From: Fontibacillus panacisegetis
GTDB taxonomy: Bacteria > Bacillota > Bacilli > Paenibacillales > Paenibacillaceae
Length of the DNA stretch: 64,000 nt
NCBI RefSeq assembly: GCF_900102215.1
Contig: NZ_FNBG01000011.1
Location: 62,001 to 126,000, forward strand
Direction: 5' to 3'
The notes under the pieces were generated by a model. That model had not been told where the DNA came from. It saw nothing but the letters and a program-made list of their open reading frames with translations, and did not search any database. Both the position numbers and the translations under genes were made by a program. How positions within the stretch are numbered: position 1 is the first letter of the stretch; each line of letters starts with the position of its first letter. This document shows, in pieces, positions 26,620 through 34,862 of this stretch.

Positions 26620-27765
26620 TCAAGGCTTGGATATGCGAAATCGCGCTTCGGCGAAAGCCCCCGCTTCTTCATTCCACAACGTCAGCGATCCGCCATGCTT
26701 CTCGCACAGCAGCTTGCATACATAAAGCCCCATCCCGAAATGGACGGACGGCTCCGCGCCCCCCTCACCCCTCAGGAACGGCTGCGCCCCCTTGTCCAGA
26801 ATTGCTTGCGAATAACCGCCTCCGTCGTCGCGCACTGAAAAAATCAATTCATCCTGCCATACCGTCGCCTCCACTTCAATCCTCTTCTTCGCGTATCTGC
26901 CTGCGTTGGCTATCAGATTTTCCGCTACGTTGAAAAGATAGGACTTGTCGATCCACACCGATTGCCGATGATGTTCGAACCGGCTCTCTACAATGTATCC
27001 GGCATCCTGCGTAAGCAATCGGATGCTCTCCTTCATTTCCTTGGCCACTTCCCCCCAGTCCGTAAGCCGCGGCGCGCACGACAACTGCTCCAACCGCTGC
27101 ACGCTGCTCATCGCTTCGACATAGGATTCGATCCTTCCCGCGTATTCCTCGATCAAGGAAATGGCGTCCTGCGCTTGATGCGAAGACAACGCTCCTGTGG
27201 ATAGCCCCTTCTTTAGCATTTTCGCAGAGCCTTTTACGACTGTAACCGGATTGCGAAGATTATGGGAGAAAGCAGCGTTCAGCCTCTTACGTTGCTCCAT
27301 CTGCCGCCACAGCTTCTTGTTGTTGTTCGCAAGCTCTTGTCGCATCGCCTCGAACGCATCACATAGTTGTCCCAGTTCATCTTTGCTGCCGGAAGGCATC
27401 GTAAAATCCAGATCATGACGCATGATCCGTTCCGCCCCGGATTGCAGAATGGCGAGCGGCCGCTTCAGCTTCAGGCGGTAGAACAACAAATCAGCCGCCA
27501 GAATCGCCGTCAGAACGAACAGGGTGGGAAACAGCAGCTGCAGCAGACTTAAGACTCGATACCAGGAAGGGGGAACTGCCGGCTCCAAGGCCGGCGCTAC
27601 GGTTACACCGGTCCCGTCCTCGATCCTAATAGAAGTGCCGTATGTCCCCATCAGTTCGCCGATTCCCCAGACAGACAGCGCACTAAGGAAAAAAGCGATG
27701 AGCAGAAACGGCAGCGTTAAGCTGAAGAACGCTTTTTTCAGACTCATCTGCCTGATCCGTTCCAT
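26620..27765 (-). CDS. Sensor histidine kinase
   Basis: About 381 residues. Two membrane segments (about 17-40 and 71-95) flank a short outside loop of some 30 residues; a HAMP-like linker follows. The phosphoacceptor is H168 in AAFSHNLRNPVTVVKGS. This is a variant of the more usual SHDLRTP: Asn follows the His and Asn replaces Thr. The ATPase domain has NLIANAGRYAKK (N box), SVRDDGGGYS (G1) and HFGMGLYVCKLLCEKHGG (G2). ATG at 27765 follows GGGGTGGG; an ATG at 27783 is also possible. It overlaps its regulator gene and precedes the transporter it probably controls. Confidence 0.88.
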   Translation of the reverse strand: MERIRQMSLKKAFFSLTLPFLLIAFFLSALSVWGIGELMGTYGTSIRIEDGTGVTVAPALEPAVPPSWYRVLSLLQLLFPTLFVLTAILAADLLFYRLKLKRPLAILQSGAERIMRHDLDFTMPSGSKDELGQLCDAFEAMRQELANNNKKLWRQMEQRKRLNAAFSHNLRNPVTVVKGSAKMLKKGLSTGALSSHQAQDAISLIEEYAGRIESYVEAMSSVQRLEQLSCAPRLTDWGEVAKEMKESIRLLTQDAGYIVESRFEHHRQSVWIDKSYLFNVAENLIANAGRYAKKRIEVEATVWQDELIFSVRDDGGGYSQAILDKGAQPFLRGEGGAEPSVHFGMGLYVCKLLCEKHGGSLTLWNEEAGAFAEARFRISKP

Positions 27766-28430
27766 CTGTAGCCCACCCCCCACACCGTATCGATATAGCC
27801 GTGAAGTGTATGAGCCGCCAGCTTGGCCCGGATTTTGCGAATATGCTCAATCACCGTATTGTCGCTTCCCTCGCTATCCAGTCCCCATATCGTCTCATAA
27901 ATGCGTTCCCGGTCGAACACTTGTCCCGCATTCATCGATAATAGTTCCACGATGTCGAACTCTCGCTTGGATAGTTGAATAGGAACGCCGTCATAGGTCG
28001 CTTCCCGCTTCGTGTAATCGAGAACTAGCGGTCCAAAAATACGGATAGCCGACTGTCGGTCCAGCGCCCGCTGGTCCCGGCGCAAATGCGCTTCTACCCG
28101 GGCGGCCAGCTCATCCAGATCGAACGGCTTCACAATATAATCGTCAGCTCCGGCTCGAAACCCTCTGATTTTGTCCTGGCTCTCGACCCGCGCCGTCAAA
28201 AACAGAATCGGAACGGAAATATGCCCGCGAATACGCTCGCAGACGGCGAGCCCGTCCATCTCCGGCATATTGATATCCAGCACGATGAGATCCGGGTTAC
28301 AATCGATTCGTTCAAGCGCTTCTTTGCCGTTACTTGCCGTGTACACCACGTAGCCGGCCATTTCAAAATAATTTTTCATCATCGCAACGATGCCTCTCTC
28401 ATCGTCGACAAGCAATAACCTCACGCTCAT
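27744..28430 (-). CDS. OmpR-family response regulator
   Basis: 228 residues. Receiver domain with the acidic pair in LLLVDDERG, phosphoacceptor Asp in LIVLDINMPEMDG and Lys in DDYIVKPFD; C-terminal winged helix with LSKREFDIVELLS and VIEHIRKIRAKL. ATG at 28430 follows AGGAGGAGG by seven bases. It overlaps the kinase gene by about 20 bp. The four genes from 28430 to 23401 form one leftward operon, probably sensing an antimicrobial or envelope stress and inducing the exporter. Confidence 0.92.
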   Translation of the reverse strand: MSVRLLLVDDERGIVAMMKNYFEMAGYVVYTASNGKEALERIDCNPDLIVLDINMPEMDGLAVCERIRGHISVPILFLTARVESQDKIRGFRAGADDYIVKPFDLDELAARVEAHLRRDQRALDRQSAIRIFGPLVLDYTKREATYDGVPIQLSKREFDIVELLSMNAGQVFDRERIYETIWGLDSEGSDNTVIEHIRKIRAKLAAHTLHGYIDTVWGVGYRWNGSGR

Positions 28431-28517
28431 TGCGACACCTCCTCCTACCATTTCTCCTATCTATTATGTTGCGCAATCCTCAACTTTATCTCAAGATGGC
28501 GGTTTATCGTTATAAGC

Positions 28518-28793
28518 AACCTAGGTAAGTTCGCTGCCCTACTTATAAACCAAACTAAATCATTTGGAATTTTAGTTTCTAAGAACGGCATTACTGGATC
28601 CAATTGGTCTGGTGCTTATAGATTTACAAAAAAGTTGTTTCTAAGATGTAATATTCTTATTACCAGCTTTACAATAAATGATTTTAGAGAGCTTATCAGT
28701 AATAAATCTTTCTTCGAAATTATAGAACAAAAAAAGATGGATATCATAAACGATACAGATATTAAGGAACATCTAAAAAACATCCAGCAATGA
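28518..28793 (+). pseudogene. C-terminal remnant of an unrecognised gene, possibly a nuclease
   Basis: A plus-strand frame of 91 codons without a start reads NLGKFAALLINQTKSFGILV, then SKNGITGSNWSGAYRFTKK, and ends IKEHLKNIQQ. The FGILVSKNGITG strand-turn recalls PD-(D/E)XK-like folds in orphan restriction enzymes, but I cannot confirm this. The frame is truncated on the left by the promoter region of the two-component operon. It keeps its own terminator at 28797 and has an A+T content above its neighbours. It lies beside the 3' end of rlmH and may be the edge of a lost insertion. Confidence 0.45.
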
Positions 28794-28796
28794 AAT

Positions 28797-28838
28797 AATC
28801 CCCTTTACAATGCATTACATCCTATTGTGAAGGGGATT
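28797..28838. terminator. Rho-independent terminator, probably bidirectional
   Basis: Arms AATCCCCTTTACAAT and ATTGTGAAGGGGATT (15 bp with one wobble), with the right arm followed by ATTCTATTT. It closes the gene remnant on the plus strand and may also end rlmH transcripts. Confidence 0.75.
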
Positions 28839-28923
28839 ATTCTATTTCCAAATATCATAAAATATAGTCTACTAATTCAATTGTCCCAATGGGAATTCTC
28901 TAACCACTCTTAAATAATTCGCC

Positions 28924-29403
28924 CTACTTGTGATAAGGTTCACCCCGATTAATCTTCACCGCACGATAAATCTGCTCGGTGAGCACAAGGCGCATGAGCT
29001 GATGGGGCAGCGTCATGCGCCCGAACGACAGCCGCTGCTGCGCGCGGCTGATTACACTATCGGCGAGCCCATGGCTCCCGCCGATCACAAACACGACATG
29101 GCTCGTCCCATAAGTGCCGAGCTTGTCCAATGCGGCAGCGAGCTCCTCCGAGCTCCATAGCTCGCCGCCCACCTCCAGGGCGATGACATGGGCATCGCCC
29201 TTCACATGCGCCAGAACTCGCTCACCTTCGCGCGCCCGCACCTGTGCTACCTCCGCCTCACTCATCGTCTCCGGCGCTTTCTCGTCGGGTACCTCCACGA
29301 CTTGAAATTTCACGTATGGCGTAAGCCGCTTCGCATACTCAGCGATTCCCTGTACCAAATATTTTTCCTTCAGCTTGCCAACGGCAATAATTTGAACAAA
29401 CAT
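28924..29403 (-). CDS. rlmH: 23S rRNA (pseudouridine1915-N3)-methyltransferase RlmH
   Basis: 159 residues, full length. It methylates pseudouridine 1915 in helix 69 of 23S rRNA, using SAM. Family blocks: [19 protein letters not shown] at the start, [17 protein letters not shown], the SPOUT knot [18 protein letters not shown], and the C-terminal [27 protein letters not shown] end (last residues RGEPYHK). The end of the gene, GAACCTTATCACAAGTAG, resembles the sequence used in staphylococci as SCC attachment site (GAAGCTTATCATAAGTAA). It lies at the boundary of core and accessory DNA. Confidence 0.95.
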   Translation of the reverse strand: MFVQIIAVGKLKEKYLVQGIAEYAKRLTPYVKFQVVEVPDEKAPETMSEAEVAQVRAREGERVLAHVKGDAHVIALEVGGELWSSEELAAALDKLGTYGTSHVVFVIGGSHGLADSVISRAQQRLSFGRMTLPHQLMRLVLTEQIYRAVKINRGEPYHK

Positions 29404-29521
29404 CTCTGCACATCCTTTTCATTGCAACTAATCATGATATAGATGAACGGCCAAACATCCAACACCATGCTTGCTTCTTTGTTCCTATCCAGTGGACAAA
29501 CCACAAAAATGTCCATCTAAA

Positions 29522-29653
29522 AGTGGACACAAGGATAATATCTACCCGCACATTAAATTATCAATATATTGCGCCATAATAAACTAACTCATACAATATG
29601 TAGGCACTTAGTAATTTGATAAAGTCCACCCCCGACACTGTATTGTGTCCACT
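29522..29653. repeat. Inverted repeat flanking about 110 bp of AT-rich DNA
   Basis: AGTGGACACAA at 29522-29532 and TTGTGTCCACT at 29643-29653 are perfect 11-bp inverted copies. Related GTGGACA/TGTCCA words occur at about 29492, 29509 and 29628. Nothing inside is coding. It could be the remnant of a small non-autonomous element or a set of protein-binding sites. The rest of the gap 29404-29836 shows nothing else I can support. Confidence 0.4.
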
Positions 29654-29767
29654 ATTTGAAAGACATTATTTTAATTTTTCCACCACACAAGGACAATCAC
29701 AACCTATAATCTACAATCACTCTTCAATCCATGTATAATTAGTCCTACTCCCATCCCTATTCAACGC

Positions 29768-29808
29768 AAAAGAGCTGCACTCCCCCCATAAGGTTGAAGG
29801 CGCAGCCC
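29768..29808 (-). terminator. Terminator of the CxxH/CxxC gene
   Basis: On the minus strand GGGCTGC (29808-29802) pairs with GCAGCTC (29778-29772, one wobble) and is followed by TTTTGCG. The loop is large (23 bases) but contains further pairing. Confidence 0.6.
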
Positions 29809-29836
29809 TAACTCACATAGACCCATCACATCACAA

Positions 29837-30004
29837 TCACACAATCAAAAATTTCGCCTCACACTTGCACTCCTCGCAGGTAATCGGCGGCTCCCAGTCG
29901 ATAAACTTCGTATGCTCCAAATCTACAATATCCGGCGCTTCTTCAAATTCATCCACGAATTTATCAATCGCCAGTTCAACATGATCCTTACATACTACGT
30001 ACAT
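29837..30004 (-). CDS. Small CxxH/CxxC protein (YyzF-like)
   Basis: 55 residues: MYVVCKDHVELAIDKFVDEF, an acidic middle, and ITCEECKCEAKFLIV at the end. The CKDH and CEEC motifs make a probable zinc site, as in the CxxH/CxxC protein family found beside rlmH and htrC in Bacillales. A GGAG lies very near the ATG and AAAGG further upstream. Position, motifs and neighbours agree. The function is unknown. Confidence 0.85.
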   Translation of the reverse strand: MYVVCKDHVELAIDKFVDEFEEAPDIVDLEHTKFIDWEPPITCEECKCEAKFLIV

Positions 30005-30165
30005 TGCTCCAAGCATCCTTTCTCTACCGCTCCTGTGACGGCGCGACTATGACACCACATGATGTTCTCAATGGTCTTGTTATGATCATTGTGTTCATAA
30101 TCAGTTCTACCATACTCTTGAACAAAAATAAATCCATTGCATTATTTCTTTATTACATTATAGTT

Positions 30166-31419
30166 CTATTTATTTAGACCAGATTCAATTTCACTGTCTG
30201 AGGGCTTATCAGTCAAAGTAACAGTCACCGTCTCTAGATTACCATTTCGGTAAAGGGTGACTTCCATGCTATCGCCAATTTTCTTATGTCCATATAAATA
30301 CCTGCGTAATTCCTTAGTCGAGTCGACAGGTTGTTTATCTAATTGCGTGATAACATCATTCAGACGCAGTCCTGCTTTCTTCGCCGGACCATGAGCTTCA
30401 AGCACAATCAAGCCTTCTTGCACATGATTCGGTAAATTCAGTTCCTTGCGTTGGTCATCATCAATTTCAGCATAAGGATTATTCAGATCCAGCGTATACA
30501 CACCTAGATATGGGCGAACAACTTTGCCATGAAGCATCAGATCATCCACCGTCTTCATAACATCATTGACAGGGATAGCAAAGCCGAGTCCCTCAACTCC
30601 TGTATCTGAAATTTTCATCGTATTAATCCCGATTAAATCCCCGTTAAGATCAACAAGTGCACCGCCGCTATTCCCTTCGTTAATAGCTGCATCGAATTGT
30701 ATGACCTCTTGCTCCCAATCGTACACTCCGTCCTGATTCAGTGAGATAGGGATCAAGCGATTGATATAGCTTACGATTCCTGAAGTCAACGTCCCGCCAA
30801 GGCCAAGCGGATTGCCCACCGCAATCACAGTCTGCCCAGCCCGCAGCTTCGTAGAATCGCCCATATTGATCACAGAACTTATACCATTGTCATCCACTTC
30901 AAGTACAGCTATATCATTAATTGAATCCTGGCCCACTATATTAGCTTTGCGGGATTCACCATCATTCGTAACAACTTGCAAACTATCAGTACCGCTAATT
31001 ACATGGGAGTTCGTAATAATGTATGCCTTACCTTTATCTTTCTTGAAAACGACGCCCGATCCTAACGCTTCACCCTGCTCCGATTCACTCTCAGATGCAG
31101 AGCTTTGATTCAAGATACTAACGACCGATGGCGCTACTTTATCAGCTGCAAGACTAATTCGTTCAAAAGGATTGCCACTAGCTGAAAGGTCTGATGATCC
31201 CGAACCATTCCGACTAGATGAAGCCGGCAGACCTGTAATCAAACTGAACAAGAGAACGGCTACTACTGCACTTAATATGGAGGAAAACATCGAAATTTGA
31301 AGAGTAGACCACCCCTTCTTACCTCTGCGTTCCTTCCACTCTGGATTGTTTACTGAAGACATTCGTACGTGTCTTCTTGATAGCTTTGTTGAATAAAAAT
31401 CGTCGTCAAACAATCCCAT
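30166..31419 (-). CDS. htrC: HtrA-type membrane-anchored serine protease (HtrC/YyxA)
   Basis: 417 residues. A cytoplasmic basic head, one membrane anchor at about 44-64, a low-complexity Ser-rich linker, then a trypsin-like domain with the triad H139 (TNSHVI), D169 (NDIAVLEV) and S251 (NEGNSGGALV). A PDZ domain follows at about 310-400 (GLIVLEAHGPAKKAGLRLND). It should degrade or refold damaged proteins at the outer face of the membrane. It is the last gene of the wal neighbourhood, as in B. subtilis, but is separated from walJ by about 550 bp and so probably has its own promoter. Confidence 0.93.
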   Translation of the reverse strand: MGLFDDDFYSTKLSRRHVRMSSVNNPEWKERRGKKGWSTLQISMFSSILSAVVAVLLFSLITGLPASSSRNGSGSSDLSASGNPFERISLAADKVAPSVVSILNQSSASESESEQGEALGSGVVFKKDKGKAYIITNSHVISGTDSLQVVTNDGESRKANIVGQDSINDIAVLEVDDNGISSVINMGDSTKLRAGQTVIAVGNPLGLGGTLTSGIVSYINRLIPISLNQDGVYDWEQEVIQFDAAINEGNSGGALVDLNGDLIGINTMKISDTGVEGLGFAIPVNDVMKTVDDLMLHGKVVRPYLGVYTLDLNNPYAEIDDDQRKELNLPNHVQEGLIVLEAHGPAKKAGLRLNDVITQLDKQPVDSTKELRRYLYGHKKIGDSMEVTLYRNGNLETVTVTLTDKPSDSEIESGLNK

Positions 31420-31793
31420 CCGAACTCTCTCCCTCCATGGCTCTGCCTCGGGTTTTCTATATGATTATCTACCTCTGTCCCTCAACACCCGCAAGCACGG
31501 TTTCCCTTCACTCTATGCCGATAAGGCAAAGCCATATTCCCGTTCGTATTTCACTATAATTTTAACGTAAGGAATGGGCTCAATGTTGCCTTACCGTGGA
31601 GTTTTTTGATGTTTTTCATTCAATTAGGAATGTTTGGCAAATTTACGGACTACACTAATCTTAACAAGCGATAGATTGATAGATTTATTTTACCATATGC
31701 AGGCGAAATTGGAGCATTTCTAAAGAGGGAAATTGCGGTAAATTTCCATTCCAATTATTTCCCTTTTCATTACAAAATACAGGAGGATTACTC
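31420..31793. other. Intergenic region upstream of htrC and the small plus-strand gene
   Basis: AT-rich, divergent promoter region for htrC (leftward) and the small gene at 31794 (rightward). GTAAGG at about 31567 and CCTTAC at about 31589 could pair as a 6-bp hairpin, but this is weak. I see no further gene. Confidence 0.5.
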
Positions 31794-32003
31794 ATGAATT
31801 CCTTTTTCTCTACACCGCAAAACGAAGTCAACATTCTTGCCAAACTTGCAGATATAAAAGAAGAGCATTACCATCAGTTGGTAACACTCAGCGCTATGAT
31901 GGAGCTATGCATTGAAAAAGGTATCCTCACCCGGGAGGAGATCCAGAAAAAGGTCGAAGAACTTGATGCTATTATAGATCTGCCACCCTATCCCATGGCG
32001 TAG
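31794..32003 (+). CDS. Small conserved-looking protein of unknown function
   Basis: 69 residues, MNSFFSTPQNEVNILAKLAD and so on, mostly helical and rich in charged residues, no membrane segment or cysteine pair (one Cys). A strong AGGAGG lies eight bases before the ATG, so I take it as real. It is convergent with walJ and the last 32 bases overlap the 3' end of that gene. I do not recognise the family. Confidence 0.7.
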   Translation: MNSFFSTPQNEVNILAKLADIKEEHYHQLVTLSAMMELCIEKGILTREEIQKKVEELDAIIDLPPYPMA

Positions 32004-32778
32004 GTCGATCGTAATACGTATCGCACAGCTTAAATTCACTATCCTTGTAGAAGCAACCGCGATCTTCCATCGCACTGCGGACCGACATTCTCGCGAGATC
32101 AGGCATATTGTGCTCACGACTGAGATGCGCTAAATACGTCCGTTTCATTCGTCCGTTCATTAGCTCGCTCATCAGATCACCAGTCGCTTCGTTGGACAAA
32201 TGCCCTAAATCTCCGAGAATTCGGCGTTTGATATTCCATGGATATCTTCCCATGCGAAGCATCTCAATATCATGATTGGCTTCGAGCACAAGTACGTCTG
32301 AATCGGCAATCGCCATCTTCACCTTGTCACTTGCATACCCCAGGTCAGTGCAGACGCTAAGCTTGTCCTTTCCGTCATAGAAGGAATACGCGACCGGTTC
32401 AGCAGCATCGTGGGAAATTGCAAAAGACTCTACCCTCATTGAACCGAAATCTCGCGTCTCGCCTGTACCGAGCAGGCAACGATTCTCTTCCGATATTTTC
32501 CCGATGGATTTCTCCATTGCGCTCCATGTTTTCTCGTTGGCGTATATCGGAAGATTGTATTTTCTCGCCACTGCTCCCAAACCCTTAATATGATCCGAAT
32601 GCTCGTGCGTGATTAGAATACCATTAATGTCATTTCCGGTGACGCCCCGTTCCTGCAGCAGCTCGTCAATACGGCGGGCGCTAAAGCCTGCGTCGATCAT
32701 TAACGTCACTTCACCGTTTGCAACAAGCGTCGCATTCCCCGTAGACCCACTCGACAGCACCGTAAATCGTAATCCCAT
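31972..32778 (-). CDS. walJ: Metallo-beta-lactamase-fold hydrolase WalJ (YycJ)
   Basis: 268 residues. The metal site motif ITHEHSDHIKGL (about 57-68) is intact and followed by further ligands in SFAISHDAAEP, VCTDLGYAS and YLAHLSREHN. This is the YycJ protein of the WalRK operon, a probable exonuclease-like MBL enzyme linked to cell division and DNA repair in relatives. It starts seven bases after yycI, consistent with the operon. Confidence 0.93.
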   Translation of the reverse strand: MGLRFTVLSSGSTGNATLVANGEVTLMIDAGFSARRIDELLQERGVTGNDINGILITHEHSDHIKGLGAVARKYNLPIYANEKTWSAMEKSIGKISEENRCLLGTGETRDFGSMRVESFAISHDAAEPVAYSFYDGKDKLSVCTDLGYASDKVKMAIADSDVLVLEANHDIEMLRMGRYPWNIKRRILGDLGHLSNEATGDLMSELMNGRMKRTYLAHLSREHNMPDLARMSVRSAMEDRGCFYKDSEFKLCDTYYDRPTPWDRVADL

Positions 32779-32785
32779 TTCCCCA

Positions 32786-33535
32786 TTACTCCTTTGTTTT
32801 CTCTGTGTTAGGACTAATTACGTCCCCACTGATGCCTTGTACATAATACTCTTTGCCGCTCTCCAGAAGAAATCTCCAAGCCGGTGCCGCTGGCAAATGT
32901 GCATCCGAATTAAATACTTCGCCATAGTAGCCAAGCTCTATTTGTGTTACCACAGCGCCTTCAGGCAAGAAATTTTCTATCAGATTCCCTAGTGCCTTTG
33001 AGGCGGACAATACGCGCTGCGCTTTATCTTCATCACCACTACTTATTTCAATCATCTGACGCTGATAGGACACAATTTTTTGATTGCTAGAATAAAGTTT
33101 CAGCTCGATTTTGAATAGAGGCCACTCCCCATTCACCAGCGGATGCAGTATGAATTCTTCCGCCCGGCTCGCTGGTTCATCATATCTGTAATCCCCGATT
33201 TCAGGAATGCTTGTTTTAAGTGCATTGGCTAGATCCCGTGGAGTGTAGATTAGCTTGCTGTCTATAGGCTGTTCCAGCTCAATCACCTTGTTATCCTGCT
33301 CGTCTTCTACTAAACGATATGAAATTTTCGAAAGCTGCGGCGTTTCCGTCGGGATTTTGGCAAGCACCTTAATCCGTTTATCGTCCATCGTCTGCTGAAT
33401 ATTACTCTCCAAAGAGGTGAAGTCCAAATTGGAGTCAGCCTGTTCCTGCAAATCATTCCACAGCTGATATCCAAGCACCATATTTAGTAACAAAAAAGCA
33501 TAGATCAGCACATTTTTGGCTCGGCCCCAATCCAT
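32786..33535 (-). CDS. walI: WalRK regulatory protein WalI (YycI)
   Basis: 249 residues with a single N-terminal membrane anchor NVLIYAFLLLNMVLGYQLW (about 8-26) and an extracytoplasmic YycI/YycH-type domain. In Bacillus, YycH and YycI bind the WalK membrane region and restrain the kinase. The gene is 37 bp from yycH and next to walJ. Confidence 0.93.
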   Translation of the reverse strand: MDWGRAKNVLIYAFLLLNMVLGYQLWNDLQEQADSNLDFTSLESNIQQTMDDKRIKVLAKIPTETPQLSKISYRLVEDEQDNKVIELEQPIDSKLIYTPRDLANALKTSIPEIGDYRYDEPASRAEEFILHPLVNGEWPLFKIELKLYSSNQKIVSYQRQMIEISSGDEDKAQRVLSASKALGNLIENFLPEGAVVTQIELGYYGEVFNSDAHLPAAPAWRFLLESGKEYYVQGISGDVISPNTEKTKE

Positions 33536-33572
33536 CCTTCGGCCCCCTTTCTTATAGCGTAATCCTGACTAT

Positions 33573-34862
33573 TTATTGGAGAACTCGAGCAGCTCCATTT
33601 TCAAGCTCGGCCACCCACATCGGCTTCAATAATAATCCTTCCTTCGTCAGCGAAGGAACATATGCCGGATATAGTTGCACGATTCGAGACTCCTGCTTGA
33701 GCCCGGCAATCTGCTCTCTAAGCTTATCGCCGCCCTCCAGTTGAACGACCCTTTTCTTAAAAGCTTCGCCCTTCGGATAGATTAACGAACGCTCATATCC
33801 AGTAATCGTACCCTGCCGCATCTCTAGTGTAATTTCACCATAATGGAAAGTTGAGAGATCAATAATCGGAAAAGCTCCATACTGTCCAAGTCCATAATAC
33901 TGTTTAAAAACAACAGTATGCCTTTCAGTATCCACGCCCTCTGTTCGCTCCAAACGATACTGCCCGTTCCAGCCGCCATGCTGATTTACGAAATCAACAG
34001 CGGACAGTGCATTTTTGCCTGGATTGTTCTCACCTGTTGCAGGGGCTGCCGGATCGGTATAATTGATCCAATTGCGATCCTGCTTCACCTGTAAGCTCCG
34101 TTTACTGTCGGTGTATATTTCAGAACCATCTTTTTCTCGAATATATCTTGTGATACTTGCATCAAAGAACAGGCTTCGCTGCATTTGCTCTGTCGTATAC
34201 AAACCGATAGTCATGCCTGTCTCGATCATATCAATCGGCTTTTCCGGAATATAGTATCCATTCTCAAGCGTATACGGGATCCAGTCCTTGCCGAAATCAA
34301 CCTGCTGCCTAACGTCCTGAATCGTCAAATCCGCCTTTGTTGCCTCATAAACTACATCACCTTGGGAACTGAAGAAAAAGACGCGCACCTGATCTTCATT
34401 CTCCGTATTATAGATAAGCAATCGGCTAATGCTCTCGCCTTCAAACAACGGGTCAGAAGCGATCTGCATTACCTTCTGCAGCAGCGCAACAGGTATTCCA
34501 CGTCCAAAATCCAGCTCTACACCTATACGGCTGCGTATATCCTTCCAATCGACATTCTCTACCGCATAACGTTGGAATCCGTCAAACTGACGTCCTTTCA
34601 GACGCGAATATATCAAATTATAGAACGTGGATTCCGGATAAAATACCGTATGGCGATTGTCACCCAAATGAAGGGCAATTTGCGAAGGATAAAGCATTCC
34701 TTCAACCTGCAGCTCTTCACCCATATCCTCCGTCCGAATATAGTCATTCTCGGTTTTGACAACAGGGTCACTGCCCGGCAGCCGATAAATCATAAAATAA
34801 CTCTGTATTAGACTGCACACAACCAGCAGAGCGAGCAACAGTGATTTTAAATTCTCTTTCAC
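33573..34862 (-). CDS. walH: WalRK regulatory protein WalH (YycH)
   Basis: 429 residues. N-terminal anchor LKSLLLALLVVCSLIQSYFMIY (about 5-26) followed by a long extracytoplasmic part that matches YycH in position and size. Its ATG overlaps the end of walK by four bases. Together with WalI it should adjust WalK activity from the outer side of the membrane. Confidence 0.93.
   Translation of the reverse strand: MKENLKSLLLALLVVCSLIQSYFMIYRLPGSDPVVKTENDYIRTEDMGEELQVEGMLYPSQIALHLGDNRHTVFYPESTFYNLIYSRLKGRQFDGFQRYAVENVDWKDIRSRIGVELDFGRGIPVALLQKVMQIASDPLFEGESISRLLIYNTENEDQVRVFFFSSQGDVVYEATKADLTIQDVRQQVDFGKDWIPYTLENGYYIPEKPIDMIETGMTIGLYTTEQMQRSLFFDASITRYIREKDGSEIYTDSKRSLQVKQDRNWINYTDPAAPATGENNPGKNALSAVDFVNQHGGWNGQYRLERTEGVDTERHTVVFKQYYGLGQYGAFPIIDLSTFHYGEITLEMRQGTITGYERSLIYPKGEAFKKRVVQLEGGDKLREQIAGLKQESRIVQLYPAYVPSLTKEGLLLKPMWVAELENGAARVLQ

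Noticed and set aside
1..28900. SCC-type or prophage island with recombinase
   Set aside because: No recombinase, integrase, portal or capsid gene, and no second copy of the rlmH-end sequence was found by eye in the window.
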